From a virus: DNA of 38,911 nt. Positions 8,277 through 15,722 of this stretch are shown piece by piece. Location of the stretch: the IMG/VR virus record IMGVR_UViG_3300018426_000059, positions 1 to 38,911 of that record; one strand, 5' to 3'. Within the stretch, counting starts at the first letter, position 1, and every line of letters starts with the position of its first letter. Below the pieces are notes generated by a model. It made no database searches and was not told where the DNA came from. It saw only the letters and a program-made list of their open reading frames with translations. The translations under genes were made by a program, and so were the position numbers.

Positions 8277-8464
8277 TAACTATCGCCCTTAACAATCCAT
8301 TCTTTTTCGTCTTGAATTTCTGCACGGCGTGTTTTACACAACTTCATCAATTCATTAAGGTGTTTTCTTGCACGAATTCCTGCAGACTTATTACCTTTTT
8401 GAAATTTTTCATTTTCTAATTTATACTGTTCTAACTCAATTGTTAGTTGGTCATGTGTTTCCAT
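8276..8464 (-). CDS. Hc1-like (histone H1-like) small basic protein
   Basis: A 62-residue protein whose core, KGNKSAGIRARKHLNELM, resembles the KGNKAA.RVR segment of bacterial histone H1-like protein Hc1 of Chlamydia and similar short proteins in marine T4-like phages. The preceding 20 residues are a helix rich in Glu and Leu. Hc1 proteins bind and condense DNA. Here the peptide is short and only mildly basic, so DNA binding is inferred, not shown. GAGG lies eight bases before the ATG. It is the first gene after the hairpin that follows hsp20, and its stop overlaps the next start by one base. Confidence 0.65.
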   Translation of the reverse strand: METHDQLTIELEQYKLENEKFQKGNKSAGIRARKHLNELMKLCKTRRAEIQDEKEWIVKGDS

Positions 8465-8485
8465 TTTTTAATCCTCATCAAATGA

Positions 8486-8513
8486 TGGGGGGAATGGTTC
8501 CCCCCAATTTTTT
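8486..8513. terminator. GC-rich hairpin after hsp20
   Basis: Nine base pairs (TGGGGGGAA with TTCCCCCCA, 8486-8494 and 8498-8506) close a 3-base loop, a very strong stem in this AT-rich DNA. A run of six T follows it on the plus strand (8508-8513). On the minus strand, the direction of the genes, the stem is followed only by ATCATTTG. It is therefore a textbook terminator for antisense (plus) transcription, and a weak terminator or RNA-stabilising 3' end for hsp20. The T-run reaches into the hsp20 stop codon. Confidence 0.6.
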
Positions 8514-8979
8514 ACTCTGCCAAGAATTTTTTCTTTTTATTCGGCAGTGTTTTAGAACCACCGATATCAATTCGGCGAGGTTTCTTTTCTTCTGGGATTA
8601 CATGTTCTAATTCAATAACAAGCAATCCATTCACTAATTCAGCACCCACTACAACAATATCGGCATTTAATGTAAAGGTTCTTTCAAAGTCCTTTCCAGA
8701 AATACCTCTATGTAGGAATGCAGAATCATTTTGTTTTTCTTGGACAGAACCTTTTACTCGTAGAATACTTTCTTTTATTTCTACTTCAAGTTCGTCTTCC
8801 GAAAATCCAGAAACTGCGATTTCGATACGATAGTTCGAATCTGTTTCTTTGATTACATTGTAGGGGGGATAGTTTTGCGTTGTTGATTGAGTCATTGCCT
8901 CAAGTTCATTAAACAATCTATCAAACCCGACACTGTAACGCATAAATGGGTCTAAACTTCTTAATCTTGTACTAACCAT
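8512..8979 (-). CDS. hsp20: Hsp20 small heat-shock protein (alpha-crystallin domain)
   Basis: ATP-independent holdase chaperone of 155 residues. The N-terminal arm (about 40 residues) includes DPFMRYSVGFDRLFNELE, typical of bacterial IbpA-type proteins. The alpha-crystallin domain starts at YPPYNVIKE and shows IEIAVSGFSEDELEVEIKE and the closing NGLLVIELEHVIPEEKKPR, which matches the G-L-L and IxI-type end region. Hsp20 genes are a frequent accessory of marine T4-like phages, where a role in folding or scaffolding of virion proteins has been suggested. The ribosome binding site is strong (AGGAGG, five bases before the ATG). A possible promoter lies about 100 bases upstream, and a GC-rich hairpin starts at the stop. 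Confidence 0.92.
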   Translation of the reverse strand: MVSTRLRSLDPFMRYSVGFDRLFNELEAMTQSTTQNYPPYNVIKETDSNYRIEIAVSGFSEDELEVEIKESILRVKGSVQEKQNDSAFLHRGISGKDFERTFTLNADIVVVGAELVNGLLVIELEHVIPEEKKPRRIDIGGSKTLPNKKKKFLAE

Positions 8980-9077
8980 GTTTTCCTCCTATATTTAGCA
9001 AGGTTTATGTACTGTCCCTTTCGGTAACATGTGGATTTTACTGCGATTGCACGATGGAACCCACGATCCATATACTA

Positions 9078-9105
9078 TATATAATCAATATATAATATTA
9101 TTCAA
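9078..9105 (-). promoter_or_regulatory. Possible host-type promoter for hsp20
   Basis: On the minus strand TTGAAT (9100-9105) is followed after 16 bases by TATATA (9078-9083). Both boxes match consensus at four of six positions, and the region is very AT-rich, so chance is a real possibility. The 105-base gap between the MazG-like gene and hsp20 (8980-9084) otherwise shows no tRNA or coding frame, only the strong hsp20 ribosome binding site. Confidence 0.3.
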
Positions 9106-9459
9106 GTCTGGTTGAAAAAAATTTGGGCCTTTTAGAACTTTTCCATCATCTCTATAGATGGGTTTACCATCAAGTCCTAGTTTAGACATATTGGAACGAT
9201 GAACTTCATCGAAACATTTATCTAAGTCTATACCATAGGCATGTCCAGCGCCATAAACAACATACAACAGATCAGTTAATGCATCTGCTACTTCTACTAA
9301 ATCGTTGTCTAGGATTGACGCCACTCTAAGTTCTTGTAACTCTTCTTCAATCAACTCATTTCTTAAACTAACAATTTCTTTACTTGGAAATTTTGCCTTT
9401 TGTACAACTTCTTGTCCAAAGGTTTCCATAAACTGTTTTACTTTTTCAAAATTAGTCAT
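9085..9459 (-). CDS. mazG: MazG-like nucleotide pyrophosphohydrolase
   Basis: All-alpha NTP pyrophosphatase of about 124 residues. The metal-binding helices are clear: NELIEEELQEL carries the ExxEE-type set, and LVEVADALTDLLYVVYGAG carries the E..DA..D set. This fits single-domain MazG/PRA-PH-like enzymes that cleave (d)NTPs to NMP and pyrophosphate. Marine phage MazG proteins were first proposed to lower host ppGpp; later enzyme work favoured dNTP substrates. I choose the ATG at 9459, which has AAAGG about 11 bases upstream; the GTG at 9471 would sit directly on that site. It lies between regA and hsp20, 20 bases after regA, at the end of the clamp/clamp-loader operon. Confidence 0.85.
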   Translation of the reverse strand: MTNFEKVKQFMETFGQEVVQKAKFPSKEIVSLRNELIEEELQELRVASILDNDLVEVADALTDLLYVVYGAGHAYGIDLDKCFDEVHRSNMSKLGLDGKPIYRDDGKVLKGPNFFQPDLNNIIY

Positions 9460-9479
9460 TAAGTAGTTCACCTTTCAAA

Positions 9480-9869
9480 TTATTTTTTTCTACCAATATT
9501 ATACTTTGGTACTAACTCCCAATTATCTTTCTCTTTATGAGAAATTATTTTAATTTGAGAAATAGGGGCACTTTCAAATTCGTCTGTCTTAACAACATTA
9601 ATTAATCCCCACTCTTTCAATAGATTTACAACTGTATTCCTTCTTGCCCTGTCATTGTCAGAAAAGTCTGATGATTTTCCATCAAGTTTAAACAACTCTT
9701 TGAAATGAACGATGTAATATTTTCCTTGTTTATGAAGAATATGGCAAGATTGATAAAGTTTTCTGTCTTTTTTTGATGCGACACCAATTCTAGTTAATGT
9801 CTCTCTAATTTTCAAGAAGTCTTCTTGATCACCAAGTGCAACTTCCACTAAAGTTTCTAGTACTGACAT
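9480..9869 (-). CDS. regA: RegA translational repressor
   Basis: RNA-binding repressor that blocks ribosome binding on many early phage mRNAs, including those for the clamp and clamp loader in T4. Length 129 residues against 122 in T4. The similarity is strong by eye: EDFLKIRETLTRIGVA, LYQSCHILHKQGKYYIVHFK and WELVPKYNIG all have direct counterparts in T4 RegA. It lies two bases after the gp62 gene, in the same gp45-gp44-gp62-regA order as in T4. It may therefore control its own operon. ATG start; no strong ribosome binding site is visible, so coupling to gp62 translation is likely. Confidence 0.95.
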   Translation of the reverse strand: MSVLETLVEVALGDQEDFLKIRETLTRIGVASKKDRKLYQSCHILHKQGKYYIVHFKELFKLDGKSSDFSDNDRARRNTVVNLLKEWGLINVVKTDEFESAPISQIKIISHKEKDNWELVPKYNIGRKK

Positions 9870-9871
9870 AA

Positions 9872-10258
9872 TTATCCGCCTTTATTCATTTGACTCTTTA
9901 TTTCCTCTATTTGTTTTTTTGTTAGGATATTAAGAGCCTGTTCTGTTTTTTTATTATTATATCCATAATATTCTTTTACATAATCAAAGTCATTATGAAT
10001 AGTTTTTTTATGCCAAGGTGAAAACCTTTTCCTTGGACGTATACTATTTAGTAAATAATCGAATTGTAACTTATTATCAAGATTATGATATTTGTTCATT
10101 TCGTTGGCGTATAATATAGTATCTTGGAAATTAGAGTAGTTCTTGTTTACAAGGTAAGGTTGATAGTTTTTCTCCCATTGTTCATCATCACTATCCATCA
10201 ACCTCTTTTTTGTATGAGAGATTGATGGAATGTAATCTTTAAATAAATCGTAACTCAT
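9872..10258 (-). CDS. 62: Clamp loader small subunit gp62
   Basis: Partner of gp44 in the complex that opens clamp gp45 and loads it on primed DNA. Length 128 residues, clearly shorter than T4 gp62 (187). The recognisable part is FDYLLNSIRPRKRFSPWHKK (about residues 66-85), which lines up with the FNYLMAAVPRGKRYGKWAK region of T4 gp62. The N-terminus, MSYDLFKDYIPSI, also fits the T4 start. The C-terminal region is short and basic (ILTKKQIEEIKSQMNKGG). The start overlaps the gp44 stop by four bases (ATGA), matching the tight 44-62 coupling of T4. The call rests on this motif plus position; overall similarity is low. Confidence 0.85.
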   Translation of the reverse strand: MSYDLFKDYIPSISHTKKRLMDSDDEQWEKNYQPYLVNKNYSNFQDTILYANEMNKYHNLDNKLQFDYLLNSIRPRKRFSPWHKKTIHNDFDYVKEYYGYNNKKTEQALNILTKKQIEEIKSQMNKGG

Positions 10259-11211
10259 TTCCAGTCACACTCTACCATTAGTTCAGTAAGACATGCAACT
10301 AAATTGATTTCCTGATCAGCTACAAAGGCAGACTTATACGAATAATCTGCAATTGTTACGACTGCCTGGGGTATGGAAGATGGTTCCATATGGTCATACA
10401 GTCCATCATAGATACTTCTAAACAAAGTATTAGGGTCATTGTCTAAATTTTGATTTACCCATCCACGCATTTCGGTAAACTTTTTATCTTTTAAGGCAGA
10501 TACTAACTTACCAAGATTTATTTCTCCAACATCAGTGAGAAGGCCTTCGTCAATCTCACCACCTATAGAATATCTTTGCAACTCATTTAAAACTCTTCTC
10601 CAATCTGGAAAGTGTTTCATTACAAGTTGTTGAATGACTTTTTCTTTATACTTGATATTCTCACTATCAAGAATCTTAAGAACCCTAGTGTAAAAACCAG
10701 ATGCAAGTTTTGGTTTGTCTTTTTTTGCAATCTTAAATTCTACTAGAGAGCACCGACTATGAAGTGGTTCGATGATACGATTTTTAAAATTACAAGTGAG
10801 AATAAATCTGCAATTGCCTGAGAATTCTTCGATAAACCCACGCAAAGCAGGCTGAGTCGATTGCGGATTGAGATAATCTGCCTCATCTAAAATAATAACC
10901 TTTCCAAATTCTGCATTATCACTCGCACTAAAACTTACAGTTGATGCATAGTTTCTAATCTTGGTTCTAAGAGTGTCGATGTTTCCATCTTCTGAACCGT
11001 TCACTAATATATAGTCAACATTCAGTTCTTCGCATAATGCTCTAGCGACAGTTGTTTTACCAATACCAGGCCCTCCTGCAAGGAGTAGGTTAGGAAGACT
11101 ACCGTTTTCTACGAACTCTTTGAAGGTCGCCTTTAGGTCGTCCGGCAATATGCATTCGTCAATGGTTTTAGGACGATATGACTCTACCCATAGATAATTT
11201 TCTGAACCCAT
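10255..11211 (-). CDS. 44: Clamp loader ATPase gp44 (AAA+)
   Basis: AAA+ subunit that forms the ATP-driven ring of the clamp loader. I choose the ATG at 11211 (318 residues; T4 gp44 has 319), because GGAG lies seven bases before it, while the GTG at 11217 is directly next to that site. The N-terminus, SENYLWVESYRPKTIDECILP, is the classic clamp-loader start. Walker A is GGPGIGKTTVARAL, Walker B VIILDEADYLN, sensor 1 FILTCNF, and the SRC motif is LHSRCSLVEF with its arginine finger. The C-terminus ends CDWK, as T4 gp44 ends CEMQWK. It lies two bases after gp45 and overlaps gp62. Confidence 0.95.
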   Translation of the reverse strand: MGSENYLWVESYRPKTIDECILPDDLKATFKEFVENGSLPNLLLAGGPGIGKTTVARALCEELNVDYILVNGSEDGNIDTLRTKIRNYASTVSFSASDNAEFGKVIILDEADYLNPQSTQPALRGFIEEFSGNCRFILTCNFKNRIIEPLHSRCSLVEFKIAKKDKPKLASGFYTRVLKILDSENIKYKEKVIQQLVMKHFPDWRRVLNELQRYSIGGEIDEGLLTDVGEINLGKLVSALKDKKFTEMRGWVNQNLDNDPNTLFRSIYDGLYDHMEPSSIPQAVVTIADYSYKSAFVADQEINLVACLTELMVECDWK

Positions 11212-11213
11212 CC

Positions 11214-11912
11214 TCACTCTCCATAAACAGAATCTTGTTCAAGTGTAATCCAATACTGAATAGGAAGTTTCTGATGGCGGAAAGTTGAGATTTTGTTCTT
11301 CGAAATACTTACAGAATAATCACCTTCGATAAGTTTCAAGTTCTCAGACTTGAAGAACATTCTAAAGTTTTTATCACTCTCGCCAACTGGTTCTTTTGCA
11401 ACATTAGAGGTATCATCTTTCTTATCCAATGCACACAAAAATACTTTTTCATCATCACCAGTTTCCAAAGAAAAATCTGGAAGTCCACTTATCGATGCCA
11501 CTTTATTGATTGTCGAAAGTGTTGTATTAGGAATATTAACATCAATATCCCAAGTTGGAGATGGTTTAGAACCTGATGGATTGTTTTCCGAACCATCTAG
11601 TTCAAATGTATTTTCTGTATATACAACAATAGATGGTTCTGCAGCATAGAACTTATAACTCTTTTCCCCATTGGTCATCATCACATACTTTTCGTGAAAT
11701 TCAAGTTCTGGGTATACTGACAATAGGTTTAAAAACTTTGTCAAATCATAGATACAAAAATCTACTGGAAAGTCTTCTGTTACATCTGCGGCTGCAAGGA
11801 TATTTCGCATCACGGAAATAGTCGAAAGTCGATTACCTTTTTTAAGATAAATCGACTGATTAATAGTAGAATAATTTTTTAGAATATTCTGGGTTGTTTC
11901 ACTCAATCTCAT
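11214..11912 (-). CDS. 45: Sliding clamp gp45
   Basis: Trimeric DNA clamp of 232 residues (T4: 228). It tethers gp43 to DNA and in T4 also activates late transcription through gp55 and gp33. The N-terminus, MRLSETTQNILKNYSTINQSIYLKKGN, and segments such as DFCIYDLTKFLNLLSVYPELEF and SYKFYAAEPSIVVYTE match the T4-type clamp fold. The acidic loop after residue 105 is rich in Asn, Ser and Pro. GGAG lies 11 bases before the ATG, inside the overlapping DUF3310-like gene (14 bases of overlap). It heads the T4-order set 45-44-62-regA. Candidate clamp-binding tails are visible on gp43 (IDDFF) and on the methyltransferase at 15759-17090 (LDSFF). Confidence 0.93.
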   Translation of the reverse strand: MRLSETTQNILKNYSTINQSIYLKKGNRLSTISVMRNILAAADVTEDFPVDFCIYDLTKFLNLLSVYPELEFHEKYVMMTNGEKSYKFYAAEPSIVVYTENTFELDGSENNPSGSKPSPTWDIDVNIPNTTLSTINKVASISGLPDFSLETGDDEKVFLCALDKKDDTSNVAKEPVGESDKNFRMFFKSENLKLIEGDYSVSISKNKISTFRHQKLPIQYWITLEQDSVYGE

Positions 11913-12195
11913 TTATATTTTCTCCATAAGTTAAATCATGATTATGTAATGCCAGTAAACCATAGTGGATCACCTTCAATAGATCTTTTCTATGATCTTC
12001 TGGTGATCCCTTTTTACCATATCTTTGTGTATATTTCAATACATTTCCTAAACAAAATCCTTCGCCTAAACCATTATCCATAATGAATTCGGTCGATTGG
12101 AATCTGCCTTGCGAATAGTGTTGGTTGTATGTATTATCGATGTATGCCCGAATCTCTTCGAGCAATACATCTTCGTTGAACTTATAATCTATCAA
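11899..12195 (-). CDS. DUF3310-like (SaV-like) protein
   Basis: A 98-residue protein with the core GEGFCLGNVLKYTQRYGKKG followed by DHRKDLLKVIHYGLLALHNH. This GN.LKY..R...KG..ED..K...Y pattern is typical of the phage DUF3310 (SaV-like) family. The fold is probably a small helical bundle. Members are common in phage nucleotide-metabolism and replication regions, but their activity is not known to me. The start overlaps the CobS-like gene by four bases (ATGA), and the end overlaps gp45 by 14 bases. It therefore sits translationally coupled between the AAA+ ATPase and the sliding clamp. Confidence 0.75.
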   Translation of the reverse strand: MIDYKFNEDVLLEEIRAYIDNTYNQHYSQGRFQSTEFIMDNGLGEGFCLGNVLKYTQRYGKKGSPEDHRKDLLKVIHYGLLALHNHDLTYGENINEIE

Positions 12196-13334
12196 AATGG
12201 TTCCTCATTGAATAGTTCTTCATCATTCGTTCCCATGTTTGTGACATCTTCACCACCGTTAATCTTGGTGAACAGGTCAACAAAGGATGACTTTGTATCT
12301 TCATCAAAACGATTTGTACAAAGTTCTACTGCCTTGAACACATCACCAAATATTGAATATGTCTCGACAATGTGGACTAGACGGCGAGTAGAAATGATTT
12401 CATCGATACCACCTTCTTCAAAGGTTCGGCGAATTGCGGAAGCCCAAGTGGTAAGGTCTTCGATGATTTTTGTTTCTTCAGAACCAACCTTACCAAAGGA
12501 AGTAAGATGGTTTGTAAGAATTTTCTTCTCTACCGATTGAGAAGGATACTCCTGTTCAAAGGTAACTTTGAATCGTTCCAAGAACGCCTCGTTCAGAACA
12601 TTAGTACCGATGAACCGTCCATCATCAGAACCTTTACCTTTTGTGTTTGCAGTTGCAATAACTGTAAACCCAGGCGCAGGACGAACCATGCGGTTATCTT
12701 TCTTTAGATAAACACCCTTACCATCAATGATAGACTGGAGACACATAATCTTATTTGATGCAAGGTCAATTTCATCAAGAATAAGAACTGCACCTCGTTC
12801 CATTGCATCGACAACAGGGCCTTGTGAGAAGACTACATTACCATCAACAAGGGTTTTATCCCCCAACAAATCTGACTCATCAGTTTCGATAGTAATTGGA
12901 ACTGTAATACACTCACGTTTCAGTTGAGCACAAAGTTGTTGCGAACCGTAGGTTTTACCGTTTCCAGAAAGTCCAGTAATGAAAACAGGATAAAAGATTT
13001 TTGATGAAAGAATCTTTTTCATGTCATTGTAGAATCCGAACTTAACAAAGTTTGGATCTTTTTCTGGAATCAATGATTCTGTATGACGTTCTGGCATTGA
13101 CACCGCCGACTTTTTTGTTTTTGTAATAGGAACAACATTACCTGTAAGCATATTAAACACATTACTTACATTGTAGGAACCATGTCCTTGGCGGTTTTGT
13201 GTTTTACACAACCATTGGGGAGTTGCCTCACCAAACTCTTCTGCCTCGGCAAGAATGTCTTTTTTACGGACAACACTACCATACTTGGTTTGGAGTTTTG
13301 AAAGGAACTCTACCTTTTTGTCTTTATTCCACAT
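12192..13334 (-). CDS. cobS: CobS/MoxR-like AAA+ ATPase
   Basis: AAA+ ATPase of 380 residues. Walker A is GLSGNGKT (121-128), Walker B VLILDE (183-188), sensor 1 ATAN (227-230), and LNEAFLERF (247-255) is the arginine-finger helix. The family is MoxR-type, best known from cobaltochelatase subunit CobS. The first 95 residues are a small basic domain (KKVEFLSKLQTKYGSVVRKKD) and a linker. CobS-like genes are widespread in marine T4-like phages and were suggested to help host cobalamin synthesis. The paired gene upstream has a VWA domain but also an HExxH segment, so a chaperone or protein-remodelling pair is equally possible. The gene has its own promoter (13382-13410), an inverted repeat over that promoter, and GGAG ten bases before the start. 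Confidence 0.85.
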   Translation of the reverse strand: MWNKDKKVEFLSKLQTKYGSVVRKKDILAEAEEFGEATPQWLCKTQNRQGHGSYNVSNVFNMLTGNVVPITKTKKSAVSMPERHTESLIPEKDPNFVKFGFYNDMKKILSSKIFYPVFITGLSGNGKTYGSQQLCAQLKRECITVPITIETDESDLLGDKTLVDGNVVFSQGPVVDAMERGAVLILDEIDLASNKIMCLQSIIDGKGVYLKKDNRMVRPAPGFTVIATANTKGKGSDDGRFIGTNVLNEAFLERFKVTFEQEYPSQSVEKKILTNHLTSFGKVGSEETKIIEDLTTWASAIRRTFEEGGIDEIISTRRLVHIVETYSIFGDVFKAVELCTNRFDEDTKSSFVDLFTKINGGEDVTNMGTNDEELFNEEPF

Positions 13335-13381
13335 TATATATTCTCCACAGGGAAGGTTTCACAAATCATCATTACAAGTAC

Positions 13382-13410
13382 ATAATACCAAAAACTACTA
13401 GGGTTGTCAA
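13382..13410 (-). promoter_or_regulatory. Host sigma70-type promoter before the CobS-like gene
   Basis: On the minus strand a perfect -35 box TTGACA (13405-13410) is followed after exactly 17 bases by TATTAT (13382-13387, five of six). It lies 48 bases before the start of the AAA+ gene in an 89-base gap. It should drive the CobS-like, DUF3310-like, gp45, gp44, gp62 and regA genes, since I see no other promoter until hsp20. Confidence 0.75.
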
Positions 13411-13420
13411 TAGTTTTTGG
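13388..13420 (-). promoter_or_regulatory. 10-bp inverted repeat overlapping the promoter
   Basis: Perfect arms CCAAAAACTA (13411-13420 on the minus strand) and TAGTTTTTGG (13388-13397) enclose 13 bases that start with the -35 box. The downstream arm ends directly against the -10 box. This layout suits an operator that would block RNA polymerase. As RNA the same bases could form a hairpin after the VWA gene stop, but no U-run follows the stem, so a simple terminator is less likely. Confidence 0.5.
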
Positions 13421-13423
13421 CAA

Positions 13424-15685
13424 TTATTTCACCAGATCGACAAATTTATTTAGAAGTTGGCGACTGGTTTTTTTCTTGGATTGGAATTTTGCAAACTGTT
13501 TTGCAATTTTTGCATTAGTCATATCATCACTAACTTCCAATTCATCTTCACTACCTTGGTTACGCATATCAAGAATGTAATATTCATCATATCCACACTT
13601 AGTAGCTGTCAAGAAACCATTTTTACGAGACTCTTTTAGGTATTTTCCAGTATCACACCACACATTTCCTTTACCCATGTAATTATAGATAGCGGATTTT
13701 AAGTCCCGAAGGTTATTCACAACATAAAACCCAATAGAAGAGGCATTATGTTTATTTTTCATATAATCCAAATATGCATCAGTTTGACTATGTTTTTTTG
13801 TGTCATACGAAAAGAATGTTCCTGTATTCTTGTCCTTTACAAAAACTGTACTGGAATTGAGAGTCCGGCGCCAAGAAAATCCTTTATGAGAAATCCACTT
13901 TTGTCCATCGGGGGTTTCATCAACATATTGGAAATGATCTCCTGCCTCACCATCTGTCAGAACTACAAAACTCATTTTCTGAACTGAGTTTTCTTTACGA
14001 AACTTACCTACTACTTTATCAAGAATAATCAAAGAATCGTTAAGAGGAGTTCCACCCATGCGGTATTGATCCAGTTCATAAGTTATACCATAAATATGAT
14101 ATACATTTGCATATGCAAGATTGATATATTGCCGACATGCTTCATAGAATTCAGACTTTTTCATTTTATGAGACAACATGCAATGAAGTTTTACATTTGG
14201 ACTAAAAACATGTTCACCTACTTCTAGCGATTCCAAAATTTCATATTTGTCAACTTTAGAACGATTTTGATCACTGAAGTTGTAAACCTCAAAAGGAATT
14301 CCAACACGGCGGCAAAAAGTTGCAAGAATAATTGTTTGTTCTACCGTCTTAACCAACTGACGATGCATAGAACCTGACCAGTCAACAAGCATAACCATAC
14401 CATGGTTTTTGCCTTCTGGAATGACATTTTTCTTTTTAAAGATATCTTCATTCAACTGGAAACTCCAAAGTTTGTTGGAGTTGATATTACCAGACTTCGC
14501 AATATAACTTTTCGCATACTCATCTGCAGACTTCTTCATTTCAAATTCTTTTACAAGATAAGAAATTGTTTTGTTATGTTTTGCAAGAAGATTAGTATAT
14601 GAGTTTGTCCAGTAGTTCTTCATTTTTTCAGTTGTAATCAAGCTCATATCCAACTTCTTCGCAAGATCATCACGCACTTCTGTCCACTGAATAATATAAT
14701 CATTTGCATTGAATTTTGGGATATCAAGATATGTGATAGACGCTTCATGATCTATCAATTCTTTAAGTGCATCTGCAAGGTCGGTTGCTGTCTGAGACAC
14801 AAACTCATTATCATTAATTCCAGAACCACCTTCTTTCCCACCAGTAGATGTTGTAGGTGTTTCTTCACTATCTGATGGTTCTATTTTATCACCACCGTTT
14901 GCAGAAACTTTTTCTTCTGAAGAAGATTTGGAATCATCATCATTTCCGTTTTCTGAATTTTTTTCCTGATCAGCATCACCATCACCATCAGTCTCTTCAA
15001 TCTCTTCAGAACTGTCAGAAGAAATATCAATACTTTGTGCATCTGGATTTTCTTCTTCATCGGATGGTGAAACAGAATTTTGCATTTGATTTTCTTTTTC
15101 TTCTTCTACTTTCTCAGAAATGAAGTTAAAGATTTTTTCTGCAACATCCGCAACTTCTGCAAATGTTTCAGTTTCTGCAACCATTTTTACATATGGAAGT
15201 TCTTCTGTAGTAAAGTAACCCTTTAGATCATACTGGTTCGAAGGGTACTTAAAGAACACATTGATTTTATCGATAAATGACATATTACCGAAATCGGATT
15301 GTTGAATTCCGAAAAAGTCTTTGTCATGAAGTTCATCATAACCTTTGAAGAAAGATGAACGCAAGCCAGGAAACTTTCGTTTCATCAATTTTTCAATTCG
15401 AGCATCTTCTACAACATTAACAAACGCTTTGTTAGAACGTTTGATTGCATTTTCTAAAACACCTTCTTCTGAAGGAGTATATAAAGCATGTCCCACCTCA
15501 TGTCCTACCAACAGGTCATAAAGTGTACCAGACATATCTTTCCAAAGAGGGAGGGCAAGAACACGATTTTTTACATCAAAGTAAGCAGTCTCAATATTCT
15601 TGTGTTGAACCGAAATGTCTTCTTCTGCCATTAGTTTAGCAAGAAGACTTTTCGAATTCTTTGTGAACATCACAACATCATTCAT
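13424..15685 (-). CDS. CobT-like protein: HExxH domain, acidic linker, VWA domain
   Basis: A 753-residue protein in three parts. Residues 1-190 hold LLVGHEVGHALYT (HExxH at 62-66) followed by FVNVVEDARIEKL (E93), the arrangement of a gluzincin-type zinc site. Residues about 193-290 are a low-complexity Asp/Glu/Ser linker. Residues about 425-690 are a VWA domain with a complete metal-ion-dependent adhesion site: DWSGS at 435-439, then GGTPLNDS and VVLTDGE. CobT, the cobaltochelatase partner of CobS, also joins an acidic linker to a VWA domain; the HExxH part is the notable addition. With the AAA+ gene downstream it forms a MoxR-VWA pair, a class in which the VWA protein presents targets to the ATPase ring. 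A promoter lies just upstream (15723-15751). Confidence 0.85.
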   Translation of the reverse strand: MNDVVMFTKNSKSLLAKLMAEEDISVQHKNIETAYFDVKNRVLALPLWKDMSGTLYDLLVGHEVGHALYTPSEEGVLENAIKRSNKAFVNVVEDARIEKLMKRKFPGLRSSFFKGYDELHDKDFFGIQQSDFGNMSFIDKINVFFKYPSNQYDLKGYFTTEELPYVKMVAETETFAEVADVAEKIFNFISEKVEEEKENQMQNSVSPSDEEENPDAQSIDISSDSSEEIEETDGDGDADQEKNSENGNDDDSKSSSEEKVSANGGDKIEPSDSEETPTTSTGGKEGGSGINDNEFVSQTATDLADALKELIDHEASITYLDIPKFNANDYIIQWTEVRDDLAKKLDMSLITTEKMKNYWTNSYTNLLAKHNKTISYLVKEFEMKKSADEYAKSYIAKSGNINSNKLWSFQLNEDIFKKKNVIPEGKNHGMVMLVDWSGSMHRQLVKTVEQTIILATFCRRVGIPFEVYNFSDQNRSKVDKYEILESLEVGEHVFSPNVKLHCMLSHKMKKSEFYEACRQYINLAYANVYHIYGITYELDQYRMGGTPLNDSLIILDKVVGKFRKENSVQKMSFVVLTDGEAGDHFQYVDETPDGQKWISHKGFSWRRTLNSSTVFVKDKNTGTFFSYDTKKHSQTDAYLDYMKNKHNASSIGFYVVNNLRDLKSAIYNYMGKGNVWCDTGKYLKESRKNGFLTATKCGYDEYYILDMRNQGSEDELEVSDDMTNAKIAKQFAKFQSKKKTSRQLLNKFVDLVK

Positions 15686-15722
15686 ATCAAAAATCCCATA
15701 TAGAGAACCAAATCACTATATG

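Noticed and set aside
8980-9077. Possible small RNA or tRNA between hsp20 and the MazG-like gene
   Set aside because: No cloverleaf arms, T-loop sequence or terminator could be drawn; only short repeats (ATCGTG) are present.
9071-9100. AT palindromes near 9071-9100 as a replication origin
   Set aside because: Simple TATA runs are expected in such AT-rich DNA; no iterons or further origin marks.
12097-12540. Plus-strand open frame of 147 codons opposite the DUF3310-like and AAA+ genes
   Set aside because: Ser/Val-rich antisense shadow crossing two well-supported genes.
14857-15123. His/Phe-rich plus-strand frame in the VWA gene
   Set aside because: It is the complement of the acidic linker; the HHHHH stretch arises from antisense GAT codons.
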